DNA from: Zychaea mexicana | Lineage: Eukaryota; Mucoromycota; Mucoromycetes; Mucorales; Lichtheimiaceae | Assembly (NCBI RefSeq): GCF_025766255.1 | Contig: NW_026516831.1 | Location: 1 to 64,000 of the forward strand | Direction: 5' to 3' | Length of the DNA stretch: 64,000 nt | Program-made: the position numbers and the translations under genes | Part shown: positions 46,282 through 58,247 of the stretch, in pieces | Position numbering within the stretch: the stretch's first letter is position 1 | How the letters are laid out: every line of letters starts with the position of its first letter | The notes under the pieces: generated by a model | The model's input: only the letters and a program-made list of their open reading frames with translations | Databases searched by the model: none | What the model was told of the DNA's origin: nothing

Positions 46282-47806
46282 ATGCTGCGCGGGGCTCTAG
46301 CCAATACTTGCTGGAAGGCTAAAACTAATGTGCAGCTTCGTCAACACACTTCTGCCATTGCATCACGCCGATTCCTGGCCACTACTTCTCGGCCGCGAGT
46401 CTATGACATGACAAGCGATACAGCAACGGAAGTAACCGACGACATGTTTGATATCATGAAGTCGGCTTCGCGTAAAGATGACGTGTTTGGCGTATGTCCA
46501 GAAACAAGGCTATTATGCGCATGACAGCATTGATAGCTAACATTCTCCTTTACTGGGTGATTTATAGATCGATCCCTCTGTGAACGAGCTGGAACATCAT
46601 GTTGCCAAACTGTTTGGCCACGAGGCATCCTTGTTTTGTGCCTCGGGATCCATGACCAACCAAGTAAGAAGTAATCGAGAAACCATTCCTCTTTTCTTCA
46701 AGTTTGAAATAACCTGTCATGGTGAATGATGTGTATATAGCTCGGTTTGCGAACCTTATTAACCCAACCACCTCATTCTGTCCTGTGCGATTCTCGTTCT
46801 CATATCTATCTGTATGAATGCGGAGGATTAGGTATATGCAGTGTTTCCCTTGCTATTTTTAAAGAATTATAATTCATCATGTTCTGTCTCTTTTTCAATA
46901 TATAGCCTACCATTCACAAGCTGGTTTGACGCCAACATTGCCAAAAAATGAACTCTATTTGACTGCTGAGGATGTACAAGCAAACATAGTAACCGACGAC
47001 TTATGCGGTGCACTGACAAAAGGTCTCACCGTTTTTCTTTTGAAAGTCTTTGTGCCCATTACGAAAAGAGGAATTGACCCACGAAACAATTGATACGTGT
47101 AGTGATTGCGCTGGAAAACACGCTGAATGGCACCGTCATGCCCTTGGATGAATTGCAACGAATTCACACGTTTGCGCGAAAGCAAAACATCAAACTCCAT
47201 TTAGACGGTGCGCGTATTTGGAACGCGAGCCAGGCCACAGGGGTCGCACTTGCAGACTATGGCCAGCTGTTCGACACGATTTCGGTGTGCGTATCCAAGG
47301 GCGTGGGTGCACCGATCGGCTCGCTTGTGATTGGCTCAAGCGAGATTATCAGAAAAGCACGACACCTGCGCAAGCTGATGGGTGGTGGTTGGCGACAAGC
47401 GGGTTTACTTGCCAAGGTCGCTCACCATTGTATTGATACGGTTGTGCCTACGATGCCAGAAACACACCGGCTGACCAAAAAGCTGGCAACCAAACTAGAG
47501 GCACTCGGCATGCGGACCCTGTTGCCCGTGGATACTAATATGGTGTTCCTAGAAACAGCGCCGCTCAGTATCGTGGAACTGGCAGACGCGCTGCATGAAC
47601 ACAATATCGTGATCAGTCGCGACGAGGGGTCGGTCACGCGTCTCGTGCTCCATCACCAGATCGACGCCAAGGCTGTGGACGATTTTATCAGGGTCGCATC
47701 CAAGCTAGTGCAGGCCAAGGTGGATGCAAAATTCTCGTTGCCGCCCTCATCCAAAGAGGCTGTGGACATTTCAAAAGCATATCCCACTGCATCTGTAAAG
47801 CTGTAA
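46282..47806 (+). CDS. GLY1: low-specificity L-threonine aldolase, probably mitochondrial, 405 aa
   Basis: This PLP enzyme cleaves threonine to glycine and acetaldehyde. There are five exons: 46282-46491, 46568-46663, 46741-46831, 46906-47022 and 47103-47806, totalling 1218 nt. The first 38 residues are basic with no acidic residue ([20 protein letters not shown]), so a mitochondrial presequence is likely; yeast Gly1 lacks one. The mature part opens [19 protein letters not shown] and has [19 protein letters not shown]. The block [11 protein letters not shown] is present. [10 protein letters not shown] holds the PLP-binding Asp and Arg, and Lys237 in [11 protein letters not shown] is the expected PLP Schiff-base lysine. 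The donor of intron 4 is GTCTCA, weaker than the others, but it keeps the frame. It converges with the lipid-transfer gene, 173 bp apart. Confidence 0.94.
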
Positions 47807-47867
47807 AGATGAACCTTATATATTTATGTAAACAAAAGGAGATTGAGATGTCTGGTAGAAGAGGCTA

Positions 47868-47894
47868 TGCGTGTGTGTGTGTGTGTGTGTGTGT
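47868..47894. repeat. GT microsatellite in a 3' intergenic region
   Basis: About a dozen GT units lie between the ends of the threonine aldolase and SMP-protein genes. Confidence 0.9.
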
Positions 47895-47979
47895 GGTTGG
47901 GATTGTGTGTGAAATGGATATTACAACAGAAAATAACGGTATACAAAAGGCAAAGAAATGGAATCTATAATGTTGTTTA

Positions 47980-50286
47980 TCATGCTATAGACACAACTGG
48001 TTTTTCAACCAAAGACGGTAATGCAGATTGATGGACTGAGCTTATCACGGTTGCTGCATCTGTACACTTGTTGTTGTTGTTGTTGTTGTTGTTACCAAGC
48101 GGCTTTCGATGGACGACCAGTTCGGTTTGGTACATCTTTGGTGACACATTGATCTGTGATACCGCTGTTGACGCCATCGATTTCGCCTTGAGTCGGGCCA
48201 GTGATGCCGATTTCCGTAATCGTAGCTGTCGTTGTTGACCATCGCTGTCTGTTGTCATAGAAGCTGTATTTACAGTCATGCTCCTGCTAGTTGCTGTATC
48301 GTAATAATCATGGTCCGAGTCGTCGTACTGCTCAACGTCCGTGGTAATAATCGGAATAGGGAGAGGGTGCTTGGATGGTGGTGGTACATCCTGCTGTAGC
48401 AAGCTGCTACTGCTGTCAATGCTGCTGCTGGGAGGGTCGCTGGAGGAAGATGCCGATGATGAGGATAAAGAGTCAGGTGACGATGAAATGGCGACTGTTG
48501 GTATAATAGAGTTGGGGAATGCAGTTGGAGAGGATGCAGTTGTTGTTTTTGTTATGTTTTGTTTTTCGCGTTTTTGCTTTTGTTGTTGCTGTTGTTGTGC
48601 TGTCGGTTTCCGATTCAAAATTGCATCGATAAACGATCGCTGATGGTGTTTTTCTCCACGGGCACTATCTGAAAGCGATGTTGTCATTTTTGCTAGTGGT
48701 CGTGGTGATGCCACAACATCATCAGCGTCATCATTGGTCCCAGCATCATCTACCTCGCCTGCTGGGGTTGACATGGGCGAATCTTTGCTGGTGAACCACC
48801 GTCGCATCTTGGGCTTTCCATCCGGTTTATTATCAAACAGTTCCGGGAGTGATGCTGACGGTTCAACAGGTGCCTTGTGAGTGGCAGCAGCAGTAGGCGT
48901 GGGTGATATTTCTTCTGGTGGATCCGGATTTTTAGCTGGCGGTGCAGATGTTGCTGACCCAAAAATGCCCCCTGCCCCATTGGTTGGGAAAAACGTGATA
49001 TCATCCAGGTTTGGCAGGACCACATTCTCCATGACCAGCTCGTCAATTTTAGTTTGAATTGCTTTGACGACCATGGAATACTCCACGCGACGTTCCCCGA
49101 CCAACGGCTCCACCAGCCATTCCATCTTGGGGAGTTCGTAGAACCCGTACCAGAACCGATTGGTCGGCGGCTCTTTGATCTTGAGCAAGAACTTGCCCCG
49201 CAGCGACTTGAGAGTGATGGCCAGCACCAGATCCACCGTCAGCGGGCGCAGATGTTCCGAGTATTTCCACTTGAGCACGGTTTCTATTTCGAACCGGATG
49301 CCACCTTCGTATTGTAAGTTGGCTTCAGCGGTCAACGCGCCGGTCGGGGATAAGCCAAGCAGCCGAGGTTGGGTCAGAAACGGCGGTGCATGGCCCACAT
49401 CCACTGATCGGACAGTGATTTCGCCGAGAAATGGGGGACGACGGGCATTGAGCTTGTCAAGCTTTGAAATAAGCTTCTTGTACAAGTGGTCGTTGATCGC
49501 ATCGGTCTTGTAGAATGCACAAAAAATCCGGCCTAGCATGGCATTGAACCATTGGGTCTGGAAATGATGCTCGTCGCTGTGAATCGTCGTGAGCAGTTTG
49601 TTCATGGCTTCTTGATCAAAATGCATCGATTCTTCGTCCTCCTGAGAAGATCGCGCAGCACGCAGTAGTGCCAAGTACCAGTCTTCCTTGTCGATACATT
49701 TGCTGCAATTGATGTAGTAATGCGAATCCTTGTCCTTATGCGTCAATTTGATGAGATGCGGCCTCGTAAACAACTCGTGGTCGTGTAAACCAGGTGGATG
49801 TGTCATCACCCTATGCTGGTTGACTTGTATCACGCCTTTGCAATCCAGCTGTCGTTCCGAATCGTATAGAAATAGCGTCGTGTGTTTCAGGGCCGCAAAA
49901 TAGATTTCGTTTTGTTCATTGTTGCGATTATTGCCGGCAATGATTATGTTCTTTACCATGTCGCCTATGCTTGCGTCTGGCGGAGGCAGCCGTTGTTCGT
50001 CCCGAGATACCCGGAGCCACCCCACTTTGTACGACTGCGACGATGACAAAGGTGAAGACGACAGCGAAGATAATATCGTGGACGTGGAGATAGAGGCGTT
50101 ATTGCTAGTTGCTTTTCTTGCTGCTGCTGCGTATTTGGGATCGCCTTCATAGGCCGCTTGCTGCACTGTCCAGGTGCCGAATGCGGACACTTTATGCACA
50201 ATGTAGAGAATCAGCAGTACGACCGGAAAGAAAGTGAAGCCGCCCGCAACATAGGCGACGATTAGGCCTAATGGTGGAGTTGCCAT
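47980..50286 (-). CDS. PH and SMP-domain lipid-transfer protein, Nvj2/TEX2-like, 768 aa
   Basis: Proteins of this class sit in the ER membrane at contact sites and move lipids through an SMP tube. This is a single exon. I start at the ATG at 50286, which puts an N-terminal membrane segment directly at the start (LGLIVAYVAGGFTFFPVVLL). A start at 50520 would add 78 residues of untypical hydrophobic leader. A PH-like region follows (about 85-215, with GWLRV, YFAALKHTTLFLYDSERQ, CIDKEDWYLALLRA). The SMP region is about 240-435: WFNAMLGRIFCAFYKT, LGEITVRSVDVGHAPP, YEGGIRFEIET, GKFLLKIKEPPTNRFWYGFY and VLPNLDDI. The last 330 residues are Ser/Thr/Pro-rich with Gln, Ser and Asn runs and look disordered. 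The order membrane, PH, SMP matches yeast Nvj2 and animal TEX2. Confidence 0.9.
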   Translation of the reverse strand: MATPPLGLIVAYVAGGFTFFPVVLLILYIVHKVSAFGTWTVQQAAYEGDPKYAAAARKATSNNASISTSTILSSLSSSPLSSSQSYKVGWLRVSRDEQRLPPPDASIGDMVKNIIIAGNNRNNEQNEIYFAALKHTTLFLYDSERQLDCKGVIQVNQHRVMTHPPGLHDHELFTRPHLIKLTHKDKDSHYYINCSKCIDKEDWYLALLRAARSSQEDEESMHFDQEAMNKLLTTIHSDEHHFQTQWFNAMLGRIFCAFYKTDAINDHLYKKLISKLDKLNARRPPFLGEITVRSVDVGHAPPFLTQPRLLGLSPTGALTAEANLQYEGGIRFEIETVLKWKYSEHLRPLTVDLVLAITLKSLRGKFLLKIKEPPTNRFWYGFYELPKMEWLVEPLVGERRVEYSMVVKAIQTKIDELVMENVVLPNLDDITFFPTNGAGGIFGSATSAPPAKNPDPPEEISPTPTAAATHKAPVEPSASLPELFDNKPDGKPKMRRWFTSKDSPMSTPAGEVDDAGTNDDADDVVASPRPLAKMTTSLSDSARGEKHHQRSFIDAILNRKPTAQQQQQQKQKREKQNITKTTTASSPTAFPNSIIPTVAISSSPDSLSSSSASSSSDPPSSSIDSSSSLLQQDVPPPSKHPLPIPIITTDVEQYDDSDHDYYDTATSRSMTVNTASMTTDSDGQQRQLRLRKSASLARLKAKSMASTAVSQINVSPKMYQTELVVHRKPLGNNNNNNNNKCTDAATVISSVHQSALPSLVEKPVVSIA

Positions 50287-53200
50287 TGAATGTTTTTTGG
50301 CCACCAATGCAGCATACAATTGTACAAGTGAATGTGTACGTGCGTATGGGATATGTAATGAAAGAAAAAGAAAGGAAAGGAAAAAAGAACCGAAAGGAGA
50401 GGGAACAGAAAAAAAGTAATCGTTTATTTTAATAAGGAAAGGAGACAGGGTTGACGCAAGAAATGAAAAAAAAGAAGAAACCTGCTTTGGAGTCACAAGA
50501 TGCTGGAACTGGGGTACCACCCAAAAAGTGTTCTTTCGTTCAAACGTGCGTTACGTTTCAGACTTTCACATGTTTCGAATTCTGCGTTGCTGTTTGTTGT
50601 TGATGAGTGTCTCGTTGCTGCTGCTGTTGTTGTTCTTGTTTACATTACTTTGTACTACACGTCCTTCATGCAAAGTGTATGTGCATCTTCTTGTCGATCA
50701 CATAGAGCCGAGCCCCTTTTCATCCTTCCAGTTATACCCATATCCAGTGAGAGCAGCTGCCCTGCAGCATGTGCCCTATACCACCGACTAATGCATCCGT
50801 CAAGATACTCGTAATAAGTAGAAAAGAAGTAGAATTCGTAAACGTCGCGCATCGCGCCTGGGCTGCTATAACCATTACCCCTATCAAGTTACATAACCAT
50901 AGTACGCGCTTCATGTCCACATACACTAAATATTATGGTTACAGCCGTTATTGTTATTGTTACCGTGTGGCTAACCCCCCTAAAATGTTGTATGAGGCCG
51001 CTTGAAATGAGCTTCAATAGGAAAACGTGAATAGCGTCGATATCACATAGTACACGTGGTCGGGTATATGGCGGACGCTTGAATTACATAGGATCGTCTA
51101 CAATTGTACTACGTACTTAATAATAGATATTCGTTACATTGACCATTTCAGTGCTCACACACCCTTATTATTTATTAGAGTAGGCTCTATATTAGCAAGT
51201 AAGCCTAACGGATGGTTCGTGAGGCATACTCAAAAAGAGTATACGCTACTGCGGCGACTGATAGATGTAACAACGCATCGCTGTGTATCTGCTTTTAAGG
51301 AGGCCCTTCGTCAGTTTAAATCGTTGGAATGATGGCTGTTTTCGATGGTGATCGATACAAGAAATGATAACTTTTGTTACAGTAGCAATGTCACCATTAG
51401 ACAACAGCATACTGATATTAGTAGTTAAATATACAGTAACGGAGGAAGTCAGAGGGGTTGGGGCTGCTTGGCTTTATGTCTGTGTTGACAAATACTATCC
51501 GCCGTAGGTAAGCTTTCTTTATCGGTTGATATGAAATGAATTGGACTACTGCAGACCACCACTATGTACATATCAAAGCATCAAACGGACATATAACAAA
51601 TAGAACCTGCAGTGTGCATGCAGAGCAAAAGACGCCCACTGATTAATGATGAAATAGCCAAATATGTGCTGCTCACAGGCTGAAAGCAACCATGATGACG
51701 TTAAACTCTAGTAATTTCTCATTCGCTTTTGGCATGTCACTTCCCGCAAGGGACGGGCATATTTAATACAACAGCAGAAGCAAGGAAGAAAAAGTTATAT
51801 AGAGTATTTTTAGTAATTGTTACTTTAGACCGAAAAATTGAATAATGGGCTAAATTACTAAAAGTACCTTTTTCCACTTAAATATAGAGTTGTAGTGTCC
51901 TTCCCCTTAAACTGTGGCAGGCTTCTTCAGCTCTTTCGTGGCCACCGTGAATGCCGGTCAATGTCTCTTCCTTGTCAAAGCTGTTACGATTCGCTAGTAA
52001 GAAGAACAGCAAAATCATTAGGAATTTTTGGGATTTTCTCTGCGCGAAGCAGCGAGTTGCTCGGTTGCCTTTTCGTTTAACCCCATGTACGTATGCGTCC
52101 AGAATTCGGCCAAAATTTCGAGCGTTTTTATAGTAACGAATAAGTACAGCTACGTATACATACATCGTCAGCTAATTCGCTGACAATAACAATGTAAAAC
52201 ATACGTTCGGCATTCTGTCGTTCTGGACAAGAGGACGCCGCCGATCCAAATTCTCTTTATCCAGTCAAGATAGCACAACTAACGACGTGTGTTGCTCATT
52301 TTGTCAGTCTCCATAGTCATTGTATACATTCTTTTTTGGTAGCTTGGCCGATATCAGAAGTTGTGGGGTTGAAAATCCTGCTTTTTATAAGAATAGATGC
52401 AGATCACTCTCTTACGGTAAATACTCATCCCCAAGAATGGCCAATATCCCAGCTCGAAAGATCTAATCAGTGGCCCCACCAACTTAAATTCCCGTTCCTC
52501 ACCTTTTTGCAGAATTCCTTTTTGTTGCAAGCTATTTGGACGATACTGCAGCCTTCACGTTGCTACGATGCTAGACTGAGGTGAAAACACCACGATGCTT
52601 AACAAAATATAAAGAGAACAGTAGAAAGAGGGTGCGAGATCTGATTGTAAATCAAAAGAAGCGATAGCGAAGCGTGAGAAACTTGATGAGATTTGATTGT
52701 GTTGTCAAAGTGTCAAAGTGGAAGTCATACGCAGCAAACTGCGGGCATCCGTACAGTCATATCGCGACGATTTAGTGTATAAAATATCAGCTTACATAGA
52801 TGACATTGTTGCATATTGCATACATTTTATTATTGCATACGACAGCATTTCTTATCGTGCGAGGCTCATGAGCATCTTAAATACGAGGCGAACTGCAAAA
52901 AAAAATAGCATGAACAGTTTATTCGCTGGACACCAGCTGTGCAGCGCAATGCTGCACAGTATCAGCCACTGCTTTATCTACGTTTACCATGTCTTTTTCA
53001 ACAACTTAGCATTGCTCGCCATACCATGACGAACATCGTCTGACAACGATTTTCGGACGGGGGAGGGCGCCGGGAGCGTTTTCACATTTTGATGTGCTTT
53101 TATGCAAAAAAAAAAATCCAGAGCACAATCAATTCTTTACCGGCTTTATAGCTGTCGTCGTCAGCGCGAGAGATAAGGTGATGACTTTCGTGTAGCAGAA

Positions 53201-56200
53201 AGTCAAAAAACGCCTGAGTTCGTGTAGGAGTCCAACGTGTGCTTCCTAATGAATGCCGCTTCTGCCTTCCTGGTTTCCATAGCAACAACAACAGCATGTT
53301 TGATTTTCATTCCCCGCAATACATTTTTCTTGGCAACGAATTTCCAGGAACCATACATGTAGTACGGCAACTTCTTTCTAAGCGAAAAAAAAAATTGTCA
53401 TTGGGATGGCCAACGTACGAAAAGTTTGAAATGCTAAATCTACGGTGAAGGGCGCCGAGGAAAGAAAGCGACGTCTTGCATTAGAGTGTTTATTTACGTT
53501 ACACAGAGCAATGTGCAGGGGCTAAGATAACCCTAAACCCTTCCCTGTCAAAACACGGACGACAAGACGACGTAAACGTACAAAACTGCAATGGGGCGTT
53601 ATCAGTTACACGTTTCAGCCGCCGGAGCAACTTTCGTTCTTTTTCCCTTTTCTTCTTACATGTAAAATGTAAACAAATAAATGTGAGGTTCTACTGCCGC
53701 TTCATATTCAAGAGTGCAATATTCCAGCTCTCATTCCATGATGCCGGCTTAAACAAGAACCTTTCTTTTCCCTCTAAGAAACACGACGAAAGTCCAGCAA
53801 ATAACTCAATACATCATAATAAAAAAATGCAAAAGTCATATCAGTGGCCCGCCACATCGCGTTCCAGTTTTTTGACTCCGAATAAAGTATTGCCAGGGTG
53901 TCGTGTAAAAGTTTGTCGCTTTTAAATATTCGACTTGTGGTAGAAACTTCGGGGCACAGAAAGCGTAGTCCGTCATGCCCCGACTACTTGGCAAATAGCT
54001 AAATAGCTGGTGTCGCCGAAAACAGCACGAACGGTATTTTCTTGCCTTCTAAGTAATAGTTCAATATTCCAGTCCTGTTATATATTGTAATCGATAACTT
54101 TGCACAATAATTTATATACCTAGTTGGTTCTTAAGAAGGCACTAGCCTATAATAGAAGAACTGATAATATAGCGAATTGCAACTGTATGTTTGCTAGGTG
54201 CTCCTGTGCTGATGTCGGAGTCATTCCAGCGACTTCCATTATGATACGATAAAGCATGTGTTAAGAAATGATGATGAAGGACGGACAGCCAACAGCTCAA
54301 TAACAGTGAGATTTACAGGCAAGTTAAGCCTTCTTCAAAACGGAGAAAGTCAAAGGCGATAGCTAATCAAAAACCAATGACACCGCTACTAGAGCTTTGC
54401 ATACGACGTTCTTCTGTTTCATATTATCCTCTATTATCCTGTGCGTTTGAGCCACAAACCTTTCAAATAACTAGAACATTGACATTATATATTATCATCC
54501 ATCATCGAACAGCCGAATCAGCCTGCCTTTGTAGGCCTTCCAATTTTTAAAAACAAGGTTTAAGGTGTACACTAAAAAGTGCACCTTCAACACGTGGCAG
54601 AAAGTGCACCACGTCCCACTTGAAAAATGCATAATTGACGGTAAAGAAGAATTAGTGTCCAGTCACAAAACAAACGAGTTGGTTACATTAGTTACCAAAT
54701 TGAGAAAGCTCAAGTAGATCTTGAAAGAGAGCAACAAAAAACACACAATACGCCACACTTTGTATGTCTTTTGTTAGATGCACCAGGTTCATCACTTGTC
54801 GATCAGATTAATAGAGTAATTGAACGTGTCGATGGGAACTTGTTATTCGTGAGAAGGGAGTCGCGTCAACAGCATATAGTTTTCCAGATAAGACGATGGA
54901 GCCGGAAGTATTTCAGTGCAAAGGTCGACTCATCGAGTGGGAGCGAATAGTAGTATTACTGTACTAGTTCCGAAGCTGTAAGTCGTACCTTTTAAATGCA
55001 CGAACATTCATTTCTCATTGTATCAAGGGTCCTTACGACACAAGTCAAGGGTCTTAAGTAGTATCTTGCGTAATGGTTCTTCTTCGTCATACAGCAGTCA
55101 AGAGATGTGCCCTTTGATATCTCGACGAATATAGCACTAGATAGAGCGAAATTTATAGACACCAATGCTACTACTACAGCCCCTTTAAAGAAGTGAGAAC
55201 TCATGATATGTAAGTAATCGTATAATGAAGGCAGAACTACTGTGACTGTACTACAACATAAGTAGGTGCTATTGTAAAATCTAACTTGAAAGTAGGGATG
55301 CGAACTTTTAAAAATGCCAAGCAACAGCTTAAACAAAACAATCAATTGTCAGCAGCCCACCAACATGATATTGTCAAGTAAAAGATATCGATTAATCATT
55401 AAAAAGGAGAAATTCGGTAAAGCAACCATGCACGAAACATTGCTACAAGATCCAAATTTGCAAACTTCATGTACAAAAGCCATTTTGAACATACTTCTTT
55501 AAAACCAATATAGCAAAATTCGAACTCGGTAGACATGGCGATAGTAAGAAGAAAATTCTTACTAGTGAGAAGTTGATCCTTATCTGGACAGCAATAGCAA
55601 AAATTGACTATTTTTTCCTTGCATTGAGAGTGGCTTACTTTTCAGATTTCGAATGGAACAGTATAATACTGCTGCCTTTTCTCAGAATACCGAGAAAGTG
55701 ACGGGGCACAGGTGTAGCTTACACATTTATTAAGTTTGTGCGACATAGATGGAGTGCTACAACCAGGTAATTCGGTAATAATCTGCCAGCCTGTGTCTAA
55801 ATGGCAAAATTGGCTCGAGTCCTTGGCAGAGTAGCAGCAGTGGGATGATGAAAAAAACAAGATAGTCATCACAGTAGTGATCGCTCATTTACCTGATGAG
55901 AGAGTCTCATACATGCAAGGGACAGTAGGAAAGCAAAGGAAAACGTGTCCTTATTGACACTTTTGACACTAGAAAACAAAAGCTAAGAAGAGAAAAAAGA
56001 ATATTAGTATCTGGTACACGCCCCTCATTATTAAATATGGCAACACTGGATGTTGCCTATCGCTTCTATCACAGAATATAAATATCGTCATGAGCATACC
56101 TCGAACTCTGCTATAATCATCCCTCAGTCTAAATGATCATATGATATGATATGCATTATATTAATTCCCCCAACATCAATATTGTCAATCATCATCACCT

Positions 56201-57279
56201 GACTTATCAACCTTAGTGCCAATATTTCCGTTTATTTACATCATTAAATTTTTGAATAGAAAATGTATATGCCATACTCTTTAAATCATAAAACTTCAGT
56301 CAGTTATTATGTTTCTCGTTCTCTCCCTCATCATCTGGTCCCCTACCTCCCGGTTTCCTTCTGGACTTGTCCTGCTCTCGCTGGAAGCATGTAACACACT
56401 CTTGTCCGGCCTTTCTGTCTTGTATTGTCCTTATCGGCACCTTATAAATATACACATTGAAATTACCACCTGGTATAAAGGGAAAAAAGGCCACAGTAGT
56501 CAACTGAAAAGTTAGACCTATACGCCCTTGACACTCTCAAAATTACCTCTTCTTCTTCCTTACCAAAATTTTGGGATATGTAATTGGAGCATCTATCTGG
56601 GAAGTAACACATGCTGGAAAAGCAGCACTTCATCGGGACCTCAGGTGCTAAATTTATTTAACGATACTATAACGTTCAGCAATCTCTAGGAGTGCTTTTT
56701 CACCAGAATGGATACAGCAGCTATCAGAAAATGCATATCATGTCTCCAACTAGCTATGAAAAACGATAGAAATTTGTCCAACGATCAAGTTAGTACTGTA
56801 TACCAGTCCTTATGTTTAGGGTGACACATCTGATGATACGTATTTTTGGCGTCCTTTGTAGTCTAAAATACTTAGTTGACCTCTGAAATGTTTTGATGAG
56901 CAATACTGTATTGTACAAGACATAAATCTGAAAGCGTGACGAAAATAAAGTATGAGCCCGATATAAGAGGCGGGTCTTGATAATCTTGGATGTTTCTTAA
57001 ATTGCTCAAATGTCCAGTTTTTTTATGGAAGACTGGCTTGGTCAGCGCCATCAGCATACGGTCGCTTCATTGCGGTACAGAGCTATTGATGCAATGGATG
57101 GTGTTGTTACAGAGAGGGGTAGTAGAACAATAGAATATAGAGTAGCCCAGTGAGAAAAGAGAAAATAAAATTAGAAGAAAAAATAGAGGTACAGTAGCAT
57201 CAGGGAAGTCACAGTGCAAGAAAGAAAAAGCGAGAAGACATACAACAGAAGCAAGGGTGAAAATCAAGTCATTAGGTGT
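50287..57279. other. 7 kb without a recognised gene
   Basis: No conserved domain is visible in either strand. Open frames at 50500-50814, 52697-53029 and 54992-55345 are unsupported. A diverged dispersed repeat lies at about 56090-56320 (listed separately). An imperfect hairpin with GGGGCA / TGCCCC arms lies near 53950-53983. Confidence 0.5.
56090..56320 (+). repeat. diverged direct repeat, copy 1 (partner at 63765-64000)
   Basis: Similar phrases recur in the same order in both places: AATGATCATATG, then TATCAACCTTA-TACCAAT-TTTCCGT, then TTACATCATTAAATT, then a CAGTCAGTTAT close. The pair is diverged by substitutions and small indels. It could be the remains of long terminal repeats or of a dispersed element; nothing retroelement-like sits neatly between them. 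Confidence 0.6.
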
Positions 57280-57281
57280 TA

Positions 57282-58245
57282 CAGTTGTACCCCGGTTTTT
57301 GCAACCGAGGGTTTTCCGAATTTTTTTTTGCAAAAAGTGAGGATTTGCAAGTAACGAGGTAAACAATTCTGCTTCAAATAGACACTGGATAAGTCATCCT
57401 ATTAACACTAGCCCATTGTTTATCTGTCAGAGATTATGTACGATACGTTCTGTGGGGATATTCATACAGCTCTAAATGTTACTACATACTTGCATATATA
57501 AGACCGTTCTTTTATTAAGCTGTCTAGTGGTTTGATAATTATTAGCTCTTTTAAGCATGACAAAATCGTTCCACAAGTTCACATCTAAGCAAGAGGAACC
57601 TACGACGAGCACTTGAGCGGGCGGTGGACGAAAACGCTGATTCGCCTATTTCAGGGCCAACGTCGAAGGAAAAACAGGTTGCAAGTGCAGGAGTTTTGAG
57701 CTTTTTGGATAATATCGATGACTGAGACTTAAAGAAGTCTTTGCGTAGGATTCAAGAGAGTCTCAGGCAGCAATCATTCTCCCGACAATCATCCCTTGAT
57801 GATTTCTTCGATGTATGTAGTTGAAAGCTCATTTGAGCAAACATTTTATTTCTATATCTATATGTAGTGTATTCACTTTTTCTTATATCTTCATCATTTC
57901 TTTTCTGGATTCAACCCAATCAGTGCTATATATGTGTCCCGATTCTACTGGCTCAATTACCAAGTAATAATTTTTATTTCGACAATAGATACATCTTCAT
58001 ATTTACATATTTATCTTGCAGTAACCGTATCATTTTATTCCTCATAATCCACAACAGATGCTTCTTTCAATTGATATTGCAAAAATTGAAGCTGTTTTTA
58101 CCCCGATAACGTGCAAATCGTATAAACTCATTTGCAAGTTGCAAATTTGCGAAACTACTAAGTTTTTTTTTGGATTTTTCAAAAAAAAGTTGCAGATATA
58201 CGAGGAATTGCAAACCCGGGGGTTGCAAAAACCGGGGTACAACTG
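57282..58245 (+). mobile_element. pogo-type deletion derivative, 964 bp
   Basis: The ends are CAGTTGTACCCCGGTTTTTG (left) and an identical first 20 bases read inward from 58245. Both continue into CAACC. TA duplications lie at 57280-57281 and 58246-58247. GCAAxxxxxGAGG-type subterminal repeats occur on both sides. Inside, on the plus strand near 57630-57820, an acidic/Ser-rich tail ends in SFSRQSSLDDFFDV. Such a tail looks like the C-terminus of a pogo transposase. The rest of the gene is missing, and stops interrupt even this part. Confidence 0.85.
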
Positions 58246-58247
58246 TA

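Noticed and set aside
50287..50520. Longer N-terminus of the SMP/PH protein starting at 50520
   Set aside because: The extra 78 residues come before the family's N-terminal membrane segment and look like translated leader sequence.
52697..53029. 110-codon plus-strand open frame
   Set aside because: No recognisable motif and no supporting splice partners.
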